In this document: one piece after another, positions 36,049-45,880 of the stretch
Layout of the letters: each line of letters starts with the position of its first letter
How positions within the stretch are numbered: the first letter of the stretch is position 1
NCBI GenBank assembly: GCA_051453625.1
Contig: JBOZIK010000001.1
Span: 119,884,957 to 119,948,956, forward strand
DNA length: 64,000 nt
Direction: 5' to 3'
Source of the DNA: Welwitschia mirabilis
Lineage: Eukaryota > Gnetophyta > Gnetopsida > Welwitschiales
Notes under the pieces: model-generated
Database searches by the model: none
Told to the model about the DNA's origin: nothing
The model's input: only the letters and a program-made list of their open reading frames with translations
Program-made: the position numbers and the translations under genes

Positions 36049-38076
36049 ACTTTAATTATAAATAAGACCCTCCTTCTTCTCTTTTCTCACTTCCATTTGT
36101 GGAGAACCCTTTGCTATTGAGTCTTAAAGCCTGGTAAGCCTTGGAGCCTAGTAATCTTCATGAGATCTTGAGTTCTTCCTCAAAATTGTATGGTTCTATG
36201 GTTTTCATTAATTCTTGTATGGTCTTATGGTCTTTCATTCTTTTCTCAGATGGTTTTATGGTATTTCATCTCATTCTTGTATGGTTTTATGACTTATTGT
36301 AATTTCTTGTATTATCTTATGATCTACTTGTATCTCTTATATGGTTTTATGGCTTACTTTGAATTCTTGTATGATTCTATGGTGTTCTTTGATCTCTTTT
36401 TGGTTCATGCAAATCCATTTATCTCTTGTATATTCTAAATGGCTCCTATATCTTTCACATTTTTAAAGTAAATCTTTTATTATGCATATCCTGGTTATGA
36501 ATTATCTTCAAAGTTTAAGATTGTTGTAACCAAATCATGTAGCTTCAGGGGGTTATCCCACCTGAAGCATTCCTATTGGCCATAGGAATGATTCAGTACA
36601 CAATGGATAATTGATACCCCTCTGACGAGCATACTGTTCATGTTGTTCATACTATTCATTGAACTTTTTCATGAGACTTGGATATTTTACCTCAATTTTT
36701 GTGTTAATTTAAAGTTTTGGTCATCTCATTTTTTTTTTTTTTGGATTCTTTTTTATTCTTGAAAACCCCCTTAACTTAAACTTTGCCATGGATTATACTA
36801 GGAACTATGAAGGTACAGTTCTTACACCATGCCTATTTTATAAGAAAAGCTTTGATGAATGAGGCAGAAGGATTTTAAGCTTGGTATCTACTATGGAATT
36901 TTCTCATTTCTGAAAATAATTGCTTGAGAATTTCTATAACTCCTAGAAGATTGTTATTTATTGTTTTCCTTGTAACCTTGCATTTGAAATTATTATTGTA
37001 TTTAAGCCTTCAGTGGTGATATTTCATTGAGGAAGAAGTATTAGTTTTTGTATAATAGTACTATCTCATTTTTAAGTTAATAAAGCATGCATCTATTAAA
37101 ATTTTTTTCCTTAATGTATTTTCTTGGATATTTATTTTACATAATAAAAGAAGTTAAAAAAAAAGAGAGGTTATAAAATCATAACGGCGACCTTTCCTTC
37201 TACAGATTATTCTTCTACCATTACATCAAGAAGGCATTCATTAAATAAAAGAAATAGCTCATTTAAAATTTAACTGCCATCATATTATAATGATTTTCAG
37301 TAATGCATGATTGATTTCCTTGTAAGCCTGCATGTATCCTTTTCCTCTCAAATTTCTCCCTAACCTCCATATTTCTCTTAGCCACTTTTATTGCATTTTT
37401 CTTACATGCCTTCTAATCTCAGTGTTTTTCTTTCCTCTTGTGCATTAGCCAGTTGTCCCTCCTTAAGAAATGTATTCTTCTCCCTATCAGAATTGGCAAT
37501 CATCTTTTTATTTGATAAAATTTTAGGTCTCAAAACATAACTTTTAAATAGTATTTTTATAAAAATAAGCTTAATCTGTATCCTTTTAGGGTAAAACCTA
37601 AGTATTTCCAGTCAAAAACATAGCCATTTTATCATTTTCCAACATTTTTATTACTGTGTCGAATTCTTATGTTTTTAAAAATGTACAAAAGGATTGAACA
37701 TAACTTCCAAAACTTCTTTTCATGGATCTGAGATTAATCCATGCCCTTTAAGGTAAAAATGGGGTGTTTCTAATCGCAAACACACTCTATTTTATCATTT
37801 TTAACATGTTAAGTTGTAATTGCCATTTGATGAATGAATAATGTAAAACAGACTAAATAAATTAAGTAATTTTATTTAATGATTAAATTAAGTTTATCTT
37901 ATACAATATTATTAGACTAATATTAAGTCTTTAGCTTTAGATTTAATTATATAGAGAGGTTTTATATTTTAAATACTAAAGCGAGTTCGATTTTTCAACT
38001 GTCAGATTTTGGGTCATTTCATTTTTGTAGCATCAAGTTTGAAGTTTTGCAACTATAGAAATTTTAGACCATTACA
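36049..38076 (+). repeat. Large chromovirus-like LTR, 3' part, copy Y
   Basis: It begins at the TATA region (TATAAATAA near 36,058) after a 100-N gap and runs to ATTACA at 38,076, just before a primer-binding-site motif. In the leader it matches L1 more closely than X. It contains the single-copy 3' half (GTGGTGATATTTCATTGAGG near 37,012) that is doubled in L1. Because a primer-binding site follows, Y behaves as a 5' LTR or a recombinant, not as a normal 3' LTR. Confidence 0.75.
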
Positions 38077-38078
38077 TT

Positions 38079-38090
38079 TTGTATCAGAGC
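38079..38090 (+). other. Primer-binding-site motif after LTR Y
   Basis: TTGTATCAGAGC, one base from the initiator tRNA-Met motif. About 20 bases of internal sequence related to that after L1 follow (ending AATTTACTA). Then A2 sequence takes over. Confidence 0.6.
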
Positions 38091-38429
38091 TTTGGAGTTC
38101 ACAATTTACTATTGGCCCACTTCATAGGAAAATTAATGAATAACTAGAACATCAATTACTCTTATGTTAACTTTATGTTAACTTTGATCACAAATACTTA
38201 AAACCCACATTTTAGACTAATGAATCCTTAATTGAAATCCTATAATATTCGTTTGACTAAATTAGTCATATATCAACTATCATAAATAGCATTTTTCAAT
38301 GATCAATTATGAAAATGTTACAATTATAATGGTAACCTAAGTGTTTAGCTACATTATCTTGAATGGTTTTACATTCTTACATAAATTGAGTTGAAATAGA
38401 ACTAGTTATAACCATCTTAATATCCAAAT

Positions 38430-39700
38430 TTCATGATCTAAATTTCAAAGATCCTTATAAACATTTTAGAGAATTTGAAGTTATAACTTGAGACATAAAG
38501 GATCAAGGTATAGTACTTAGGATAAAATTATTTTCCCTTCTCTAAGATAAATCTTTACGAAATAACTTTAAATCTTGTTTAGTTATATTATGAAGAGAAT
38601 TCACATATGAGTTCTTAAAAAGGTATTTTATAGTATAAAAAACCAATGAACTAAGAACAAAAATCATAAACTTTTAAGAACAAGATAATAAACCTTTCCA
38701 AAATGCCTATGAGTTCTTTAAAGATAAAGAGATGTTCATGACAAGATTTTAAATCTTGAAGATTAGTAATTTAGCTTTATAAAAGACTAATTATATAAAG
38801 TAGAGAACTAATAAAGAGGATAAGTGATGGAAATTTAGTATCTAAAAAACTATATGAAACATAAAATCCCTTGGAAAACATATCTCAAATCTTTAACAAC
38901 TAAGAAAAACCTTCTAAAAACATAAAATTAGATAAACAACCTCAATCTTATAAGGTCATAGGACCATAAATATGTAATCTAGATAAATTAACAAACTTAA
39001 ATAAAAATATATGTTGCATTAATAAGTGATTAAATATCCTTAACTCATCTTAACCTTAGTCAGTTAGTGGTAAAATGACATGTACTCTAGAATTCTTTGA
39101 TGGACATGAAAGAGGGTGATGTCTTTCTATACCCTTCTAGTTTCTTATGAAAGTCTTAATGAAATTAAACATCTACTTTATATCACTTTAGTTAGCCTTA
39201 GAGTAGAGTATTAAAGAGCATTATTAAATGATTTATGAAAATCTAATCAGTCAACAATCATAAACAAGTTCAAATTAACAACTAGAACGTTGAAACACCT
39301 TAATATCTATAATAAGAAATGTATNNNNNNNNNNNNNNNNNNNNNNNNNNNNNNNNNNTACTTAACTAAAGAGAAAGGGATAAGATTCTATCCCAATCTA
39401 TTACTAATGTAAAGTGTGTTAATCTAGTTAGAAAACAAGGAAACATTAAAGGAGTTAATGCTATCTTGCTTAAAAGTGATTCCCAAATAAATGAAAATGT
39501 TGAACCACTTAAGGATAATCCCTCTATACCTAATCTTAAATTTTAAAAATCCCTTAATAGAGATGAGAAATATGACATTAAAAGAATCAAATATGAAGCA
39601 CTAAGAAAGGTCCCATTCCCTAAATTCCTTATGCCCTTAGGACTTAAAGAAGAATTATTTAAGAATATTTAAGAAAGTAAAATTAAATGTTTTTATTTTA
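38430..39700 (+). pseudogene. gag: A2 gag, broken
   Basis: The frame reads KFHDLNFKDPYKHFREFEVI at the start (family DP..HL..F), then a LSL.DKS..NNFKS segment, KMPMSSLKI and KRLIYKVEN. These lie in the order of the Retrotrans_gag domain, but with stops and shifts every few dozen codons. A 34-N gap lies at 39,325-39,358. No zinc knuckle could be placed. Its position before an Athila protease supports the call. Confidence 0.65.
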
Positions 39701-39844
39701 CTTGTCCTTAATTAAATCTCTTCTTATGAAAAATTCCTTAAGGATATATGTGTAGAAAAGATAAAAATAAGCATTAAGAATAATTCTCACTTAGCTGAAG
39801 AAACAAGTTCCATAGTTCAGAAAGAACTTGCATGAAAATTTATA

Positions 39845-40265
39845 GATCCTGATTCTACAACAATTTTATGTATCATAGGCAATAAGAGGACTAATAAATA
39901 CTTATTCAACTAAAACTATAGTGATTCTAATGCCTTATTCATTATGTAAAAAACTTGGATAAAAAGGACTAAAGAAAACTAATATAACTTTGAAACTTTC
40001 TAACTGCTCAAATAAGATTCCTAAGGACATAATAGAAGATGCTTTGGTATAAATAGATAAAATTTATTACCTAGTGAACTTTATAGTTTTCAATATAGAA
40101 GATAAGTTTAAAGGATTTCTTATTATCTTAGGAAGATAATTCTTAGTTACATCTAATTTTCTAATCAACTGTAGAATTAAAGTATTAAATATGTCCTTTG
40201 AGAATAAGAATACAAGGTTACAAGTTTTTAACATAATCAAAAAGAACCCCATGAATGACTTAGAA
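39845..40265 (+). pseudogene. pro: A2 retropepsin-type protease, broken
   Basis: After DPDSTTILCIIGNKRTNK a frameshift leads into TIVILMPYSLCKKLG, then ITLKLSNCSNKIPKDIIEDAL, LVNFIVFNIEDK, FLIILGR and FLVTSNFLIN. This is a near line-by-line match to Athila protease (LMPLSVCKKLG; ADRSIKYPRGVVEDVLV; PADFVVLDME; PLILGRPFLAT). The catalytic D-[LT]-G-A stretch before LMP is not recognisable, so activity is lost. Confidence 0.85.
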
Positions 40266-40489
40266 AATTTGGATGAAACCAATGAACATGAAATCCTTAA
40301 ATATTTATTCTCCTTACAATATCAACCACAATGTAAATCACATGAATAATTAGCACTAAACTCTAAAGAAATTCCAAATTTAAGACATTCCATAGAAAGG
40401 CTAAATTTGAATCTTTATAACATGCATTGTAATAATAGACTTCTAGTGAAGAGTGGATTCCTAATGTTGAACTTAAACCTCTTCTTAAA

Positions 40490-41129
40490 GATATTAAAAA
40501 TGTATTCCTCAAATATACCCCCATCTTCCTCTATAATAGTCTTTGAAAAATTATCCATGCCCTAAGAAACAACTTTAGTTTCTATTCTCAAATAACTTAA
40601 AAAAGATATAGGATGGACTATCTCTAACTTAAGAGGGATAAATTATATTATATGCATGCATAGAATCTATTAGAAAAAAATTTATAAGACTAGTAGAAAA
40701 CCTCAACCTATACTTAACCCTCATATGAAAGAAGTAGTGATGAAGAAATTTACTCGATTACTAAATGATGGCATTATCTATCCAATATTTAATAGTTAAT
40801 AAGTGAGCTTTACATAAATTATTCTTAAAAAGTCTAAAACTATGGTAGTAAAGAATAAAAATAATAAATTACTTCCAACTAAAGTAAAAGTAGGATTAAG
40901 AATGTGAATTAACTATATAGATTTAAACATCATGACTCATAACGACCATTTTTCTCTATCATTTATTGATTGAATCTTAGAAATACTAGTGAATCATGTA
41001 TACTAATGGTTGTTTGATATACATTTAGGATAGAACTAAATAGAAATTTTACTTAATAACCAAAAGGCTATTTNNNNNNNNNGTTTATAATATTTTTCCT
41101 ATAACATATATCTCTAAGGTTTTTGTAAT
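40490..41129 (+). pseudogene. pol: A2 reverse transcriptase, N-terminal part before the insertion
   Basis: Motifs in order are KTMVVKNKNNKLLPTKVKVG (about 40,835-40,895, the Athila-type insertion), MTHNDHFSLSFID, HLG.N.IEILLNNQKAI (family YSGYNQI.IAPEDQEKTTF), then after a 9-N gap (41,074-41,082) a SYNIYL.GFCN segment (family AYRRMPFGLCN). The frame stops at the codon for Asn of the GLCN motif, where a foreign LTR starts. The remainder resumes at 43,789. Confidence 0.82.
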
Positions 41130-42724
41130 TGTCATGTCTAGATTTTCAAGGTCCAAAGATTTAGGCTAATTAGTTAAGCAGAAACTAAATTAAAAATAAC
41201 TTTATTATTATGAATATCACTAAGATAATTTAATTACTATATTCTTTATTTATTCTCTATTTACTATCCCACTATTGAGATATAATTACTTTGTTAAAAT
41301 TTGTTACACTGTAATTATTATTTTAAGTGCTTTCTTTCTTGTAACAGCTATAATTAACAATATTATTTAGTTACTAATTCATTGGTTATTTAACTATATT
41401 CTTTAGTGGCTAAATTAGTGATTAAATTAGTCACTAAATTAGTGGCTAAAATAGTGGTTATATTATTTTTTTAACTATTGCATTAATGTACCATTATTAT
41501 TATACTTTCTTATTTTCTTATTTTATTGCAAGCAAATTATTCTTGTAATGAATATAATTATTAAAACAAATTATGTTAGATTATTTTAATATTTTATTTT
41601 AGTAATGCATGCTAAATAACACCCATAAAAATAATGTTATAGTTTCTTTTATTTAAAATTTATTCATTATGGATATTTTTATCTGGCTATTGAAATTACT
41701 TGCTAAGTGACTTCTCTCAGTTCTTTATGATATAATTGTAAGTAGTGGAATTTGAATATTTATTATTTATTATGATGACATATTAATGCACTTAGTGGCC
41801 AAACAAGGTAATGATTAAAGGTTATGAAATCCTTACCATCTTATTTTCATAATGATATCTCTTTATATCTTTGTATCTCTTCATATCTCTACATCCTCTT
41901 GCTATAAATAGAACTTCCTTTTCCTCTCATTTGCATATTTCTAAAAAATCCTCTATTATTGTATCTTGGAAATTTCAAAACTTAAAGCTTGAAAAGCATT
42001 AAAGTCTTGAAAACTATAAAAGTCTTAAAGTCTTCAAGTTTATAAGTCTTCATATAATGTTGGGTATGGTTCAAAGCTTCATTTATTTCTTGTATGATAT
42101 TTTTTTAATTCCTAAATCATGTATGGTCTTACATTCTTGCATCTTGTAGGGCTCAAGGTTTTATTTATTTCTTACATGAGCTTTGTTTCTTGCATCTTTG
42201 AACAGTATTCTTCTCTTAAATCTTGTATGGTTTTAGGCTTTCATTTTAATTCTTGCATGGCCCCAAATTTATGCTATAATACTTGCATGATTTTAGTATT
42301 TCATAAATCTTTTGTTGATATCTTATAAGACCATTTTCAAGTTTGTAAGTTTTATTCTTATTATGTATCCCTTGTGTCATAGTTTCTTAGGATCTTATAC
42401 ATTGTAAAACCTTTACCTATCTTATTAACCCCAATTTAAATAAGCCTTATTAACAAGATTATTGTGAATTATCTATTTATATTTACCATTAATCATGACT
42501 TAAGATTATTAAATAAGAGAATTAAAACTAGCCAGGGTAACCAGTTATTCGAACCTTAGAGAGTGATACTCACTATTATGAGTCCTTAGTCCATGGGACT
42601 AAATCACTAGGAAGAAAGGAAAAAATGTGATCCAATTTTACCATTTGATCCCTCTTAGTTGTGTGCAACTAGATTATTAGAAGTTGTTGCAGAACAATAG
42701 TAAAGAAGATAATATGAAAATGAC

Positions 42725-43075
42725 ATCTTAGTCACATCTTGCATTATTTCGGCAATATGTCTTGCATTATTTTAGCAATGCATCTTGGATTATTTTAGTA
42801 ATGCATTTTGGATTATTCTTAGTCCATCTTGGACTATTTGGGTAATACATCTTGAATCATTTTGGCATTGCATTCTTAGATTATCTTGGTCACATTATGA
42901 ATTATTTTGACATTGCATTCTTGGATTATCTTGGTCATACCTTGGATTATTTTGGCATTGTGTTCTTTGATTATTTTGACTGTACATCTTAGATTATTTT
43001 GACATTGCATTCTTGAATTGTTTTGACTACACATCTTGGATTATTTTAGTAGTACATCTTGGATGTCCTTATAAT
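42725..43075. repeat. Irregular minisatellite of TTGGATTATTTTGGCATTGC units
   Basis: More than ten imperfect units of 24-33 bases share the core CTTGGATTATTTTGGCATTG. It lies in the 3' half of the inserted LTR and is not present in L1 or Y, so LTR copies of this family acquired different internal repeats. Confidence 0.88.
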
Positions 43076-43707
43076 TCCTTACCATGTACTTGGAAATCCT
43101 ATACCTACCTATTCCTTGCTATGGGCTATACTAGGAAATGTGAAGGTTATAGTTCTCACACTATACTTGCATGAGTAAGAAACACTACAAAGGATGATGC
43201 GGAAATGAACCAACAGTTGCAATCCAACTAGGTGTTATCTACATGTTCTTCCTTTATTTTATTACATGCATCCATTATGGCAATTGTAATTGAAGAACCT
43301 TATATGTCCTGGAGTTTTATGATATTTATTAACATGGTTTTAGTTGTTATATTTAAGTTTATCTTTGGTAGCATAGAAGTGTTTACAATTATACATGTAG
43401 TGTATTTACTTGATCTTTTAAAAGAATTATAAATGCTTAGTTATATTCTCCTTCTTACAAAATGCTATTTCAGAGATGTATCTATCTATGTGCCTTATAT
43501 ATATTAATTGTGATATATAACTTAAGACAAAAACTTACTTAATTATAAAAACTTGTATTTAAGACGTAGCCTATTCATGATACTATATAATTATTTTCAA
43601 GTGTATAAGGTGGTGGATAACATAAGGTCATTAAAACCTAGGAGGTCACATTTGATATCAAAGCATTACTTAAAGTTTTAGAATGTAAAAAGTTGGAAAT
43701 TAAATTT

Positions 43708-43719
43708 TGGTATTAGAGC
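43708..43719 (+). other. Primer-binding site after the inserted LTR
   Basis: TGGTATTAGAGC, one transition from the initiator tRNA-Met site. As in L1, a second primer-like motif lies about 60 bases upstream inside the LTR end. Confidence 0.8.
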
Positions 43720-43793
43720 ATCCTATAGAATATTTTTTCATTATAATGTCTTCTCAAGTCTTTGGTTATAGAAAATTTGAGCATCATAGTAAT

Positions 43794-44640
43794 ACTGAAA
43801 CTATCTTTTATTAGCGCATGATGTGTATCTTGTCTAATATGATCAAGGAAATTTTTGAAATTTTCATGGATAATTATTGTGTTTTTACTAAGGCTTTTAA
43901 CTCATATATGTGTTGTTTAGAACTTGTTCTTATATATAGTGAATATAAATAACTTATTACAAAAGGTATAGCTTTAGGACATGTTATTTCTAAGAATGGG
44001 ATAACAATAAGCCTTGTTAAAATTTATCATTTATCTCCCCTCTTTAGGGTGTTAATGATATATGATCTTTTCTTAGATGTGCTAATTATTATAGATGATT
44101 CATTAAAGACTTCTATAAAATTCTAAAACCTTAACTAATATTTTCATTGAACCTATTTCTTTTAACTATATTCTTAAATTTAATTATGTTTTTAATAAAG
44201 TAAAACATGTTCTGACTTCATGTCCCATCTTTTAAACTCCTAATTGGTCTCTTCCATTTGAACTACTATTTAATGAAAGTGATTATTTTGTAGTCTTAAG
44301 TCAATGAAGGGTAGAAAACCACATGCTATTTACTATGTAAGTAAAACATTATGAGGTTCTTAACTAAATTATATAACAATTGAACGGAGCTTCTAAAAAT
44401 AGTTTTACCTTGGGAAAATTTAAATCATATATTATAGATGAAACAACTATTATTTTCATTGATCATTTCACTCTTAAATACTTATTGGATAAGGAATATT
44501 CTATAGTAAGATGGATAATGCTTTTGCAATGATTTGATCTTGAAATTAACGATAAGAAAAAAGTACAAATTATTATTGTTAGTTACTTATCTCACAATAG
44601 ACCTCACTTACCATCTTTTTCAGAATTAATTTTCATAAAT
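43794..44640 (+). pseudogene. pol: A2 reverse transcriptase C-terminal part and RNase H
   Basis: The frame resumes with TETIFY.RMMCILSNMIKEI (family APTTFQRCMM..IFSDMIEE), then the active site FMDNYCVF at 43,862-43,885 where FMDDF is expected. GIALGHVISKNGITI, FIKDFYKILKP and ASK-like KTL motifs follow. RNase H runs from about 44,250: NESDYFVVLSQ, then a LKYLLDKEYS stretch, RWIMLLQ, FDLEINDKKK and SYLSH. Stops are frequent. The second catalytic Asp of reverse transcriptase is Asn. The reading frame joins the part at 40,490-41,129 without loss once the LTR is removed. Confidence 0.87.
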
Positions 44641-44689
44641 AAAGCATTTCTTAATGAACATATTCTACCTTTATATGTTAAACCTTAAT

Positions 44690-45880
44690 ATGCTAACATA
44701 GTTAATTATCTTATCTCTTGTAAAGTTTCTAATCATTGACATAATTATGATAAAAGGAAAATATTTCATGAAGTAAATAAGTGTTTTTGGAATGATCCTT
44801 ATCTTTTTAACTCTTCTCTTATCATATAGACTTTGAATATTTTAAAATTTATGCATAATGAAATGTGTGAAGTTCACTTCTCTGCTAAAAAGACTTCTTA
44901 TAAAATTCTTAAATATGAACTCAATTAGCTAATTTTTTTCATGAAGTATATAAGTGTTTTTAAAATGATCCTTATCTTTTTAAATCTTCTCTAATCAAAG
45001 AAGCTTTTAATATTTTAAAATTTATGCATAATGAAGTGTGTGAAGTTTACTTCTCTGCTAAAAAGACTTCTTATAGAATTCTTAAATATGAACTCTATTA
45101 GCTAACTCTTTCAAAAGATACTTCTGAGTATTGTATATCCTATGATAAATGTCAACACTTAGGTAGCATTAGAAAATAAGATATGATTTTTTTTCTTCTA
45201 TTCTTAAGATTGCATGATTTGATGTCTAGCATATAAACTTTATTAAGGCATTTCCTCCATTTTTTGTCTTATCCTACCTTAGCCATCATAAACCTATCAA
45301 TGGTGGCATAGAACTTCATTTTTATGATAAGATACTAAATAATTAAATTAAAAAAAATGTGAAATAGCTCATAAATTTGAAACCCCTTATCACACATAAA
45401 CCAATAATCAAGTACATGTTATGAACTAAGATTTGAAAAGAATTGTATAGAAAATAATAAATCCAAATAAAAAATAATTGGTCCCTTCATAATTATGTGC
45501 CTTAGGCTAATCAAACTACTTATAAGAACTTTATTATAATTTTAGCCTTCTAATTTGTTTTGAAATATCTTTCCACCTTTCCTTGAAAATTGAGCATAAA
45601 TCTTTTTGAACAATAAAGTAGTTAAAGCATAATTTGGATTAAGCTTTAAATTTTAGAAAGCTATAACCTAATGAGCTAGAAGAAATTATAAATGAATCCT
45701 AAAAAACCAAAAAAAATCCACAACGAAAGAATGGAAACCTACCATAACAAGCATATTCTTAAGAAATACTTTAAACCATATGACTTGGTTTTACTATATG
45801 ATTCAAAACTTCACAAATTAATTTTCTAGAAAACTTGTACTTAAATGATCTAGACCCCTTTCTGAGCCTTAAGGATAGCT
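44690..45880 (+). pseudogene. pol: A2 integrase, with internal duplication and deletion
   Basis: ANIVNYLIS and HNYDKRKIFHEV lead into the zinc-binding region, FMHNEMCEVHFSAKKTSYKI (about 44,845-44,905), which is present twice. FDV..INFIKAFPPFF follows (first core Asp), then the core jumps to LHFYDKI (family GTHFCN). About 40 residues containing the second Asp are missing. The C-terminal part is well kept: ELKRI-like DLKRIV, KIINPNKK, IEHKSF, NELEEI, and LENLYLNDLDPF. Identity to Athila integrase is clear throughout. Many stops are present. Confidence 0.85.
44766..45111 (+). repeat. Tandem duplication of 173 bp within A2 integrase
   Basis: Two units, 44,766-44,938 and 44,939-45,111, are about 90% identical by eye; the ATG of TTCATGAAGTA lies at 44,768 and 44,941. 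The unit covers the HHCC zinc-binding region. 173 is not a multiple of three, so the duplication also shifts the frame. Confidence 0.92.

Larger units (their letters stand above)
41130..43788 (+). mobile_element. Truncated large-LTR insertion inside A2 reverse transcriptase
   Basis: It starts TGTCATGTCTAGATTTTC, like L1 and X, has a TATA box TATAAATAG at about 41,893, and ends its LTR near 43,704 before a tRNA-Met primer-binding site. Only about 84 bases of internal sequence follow, then the host frame resumes. GTAAT lies on both sides (41,125-41,129 and 43,789-43,793). The host frame reads G-F-C-N before it and N-T-E-T-I-F after it, so the duplicated bases include the Asn codon. It looks like an LTR element with a target-site duplication but without its coding region and second LTR. 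Confidence 0.75.
30518..45880 (+). mobile_element. Athila-type Ty3/gypsy element A2, broken by large LTR insertions
   Basis: The plus strand carries, in order, primer-binding site (30,518), leader, gag (38.4 kb), protease (39.9 kb), reverse transcriptase (40.5-41.13 and 43.79-44.2 kb), RNase H (44.25 kb) and integrase (44.7-45.88 kb). The reverse transcriptase has the TMVVKNKNNKLLPTK insertion that marks Athila, and the integrase C-terminus matches Athila closely (NELEEI, then IEHK). Two blocks of foreign large LTRs interrupt it: 31,129 to about 38,100, and 41,130-43,788. That the primer-binding site and the gag-pol part belong to one element is inferred from order, strand and lineage. Terminal boundaries are unknown. 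Confidence 0.75.

Noticed and set aside
38104-38108. ATTTA as target-site duplication with 31,124-31,128
   Set aside because: Homology between the sequences after L1 and Y continues through this AT-rich word, so it is element sequence and the match is chance.
43232-43432. 66-codon plus-strand open run
   Set aside because: It lies in the 3' part of an LTR and has no family motif.
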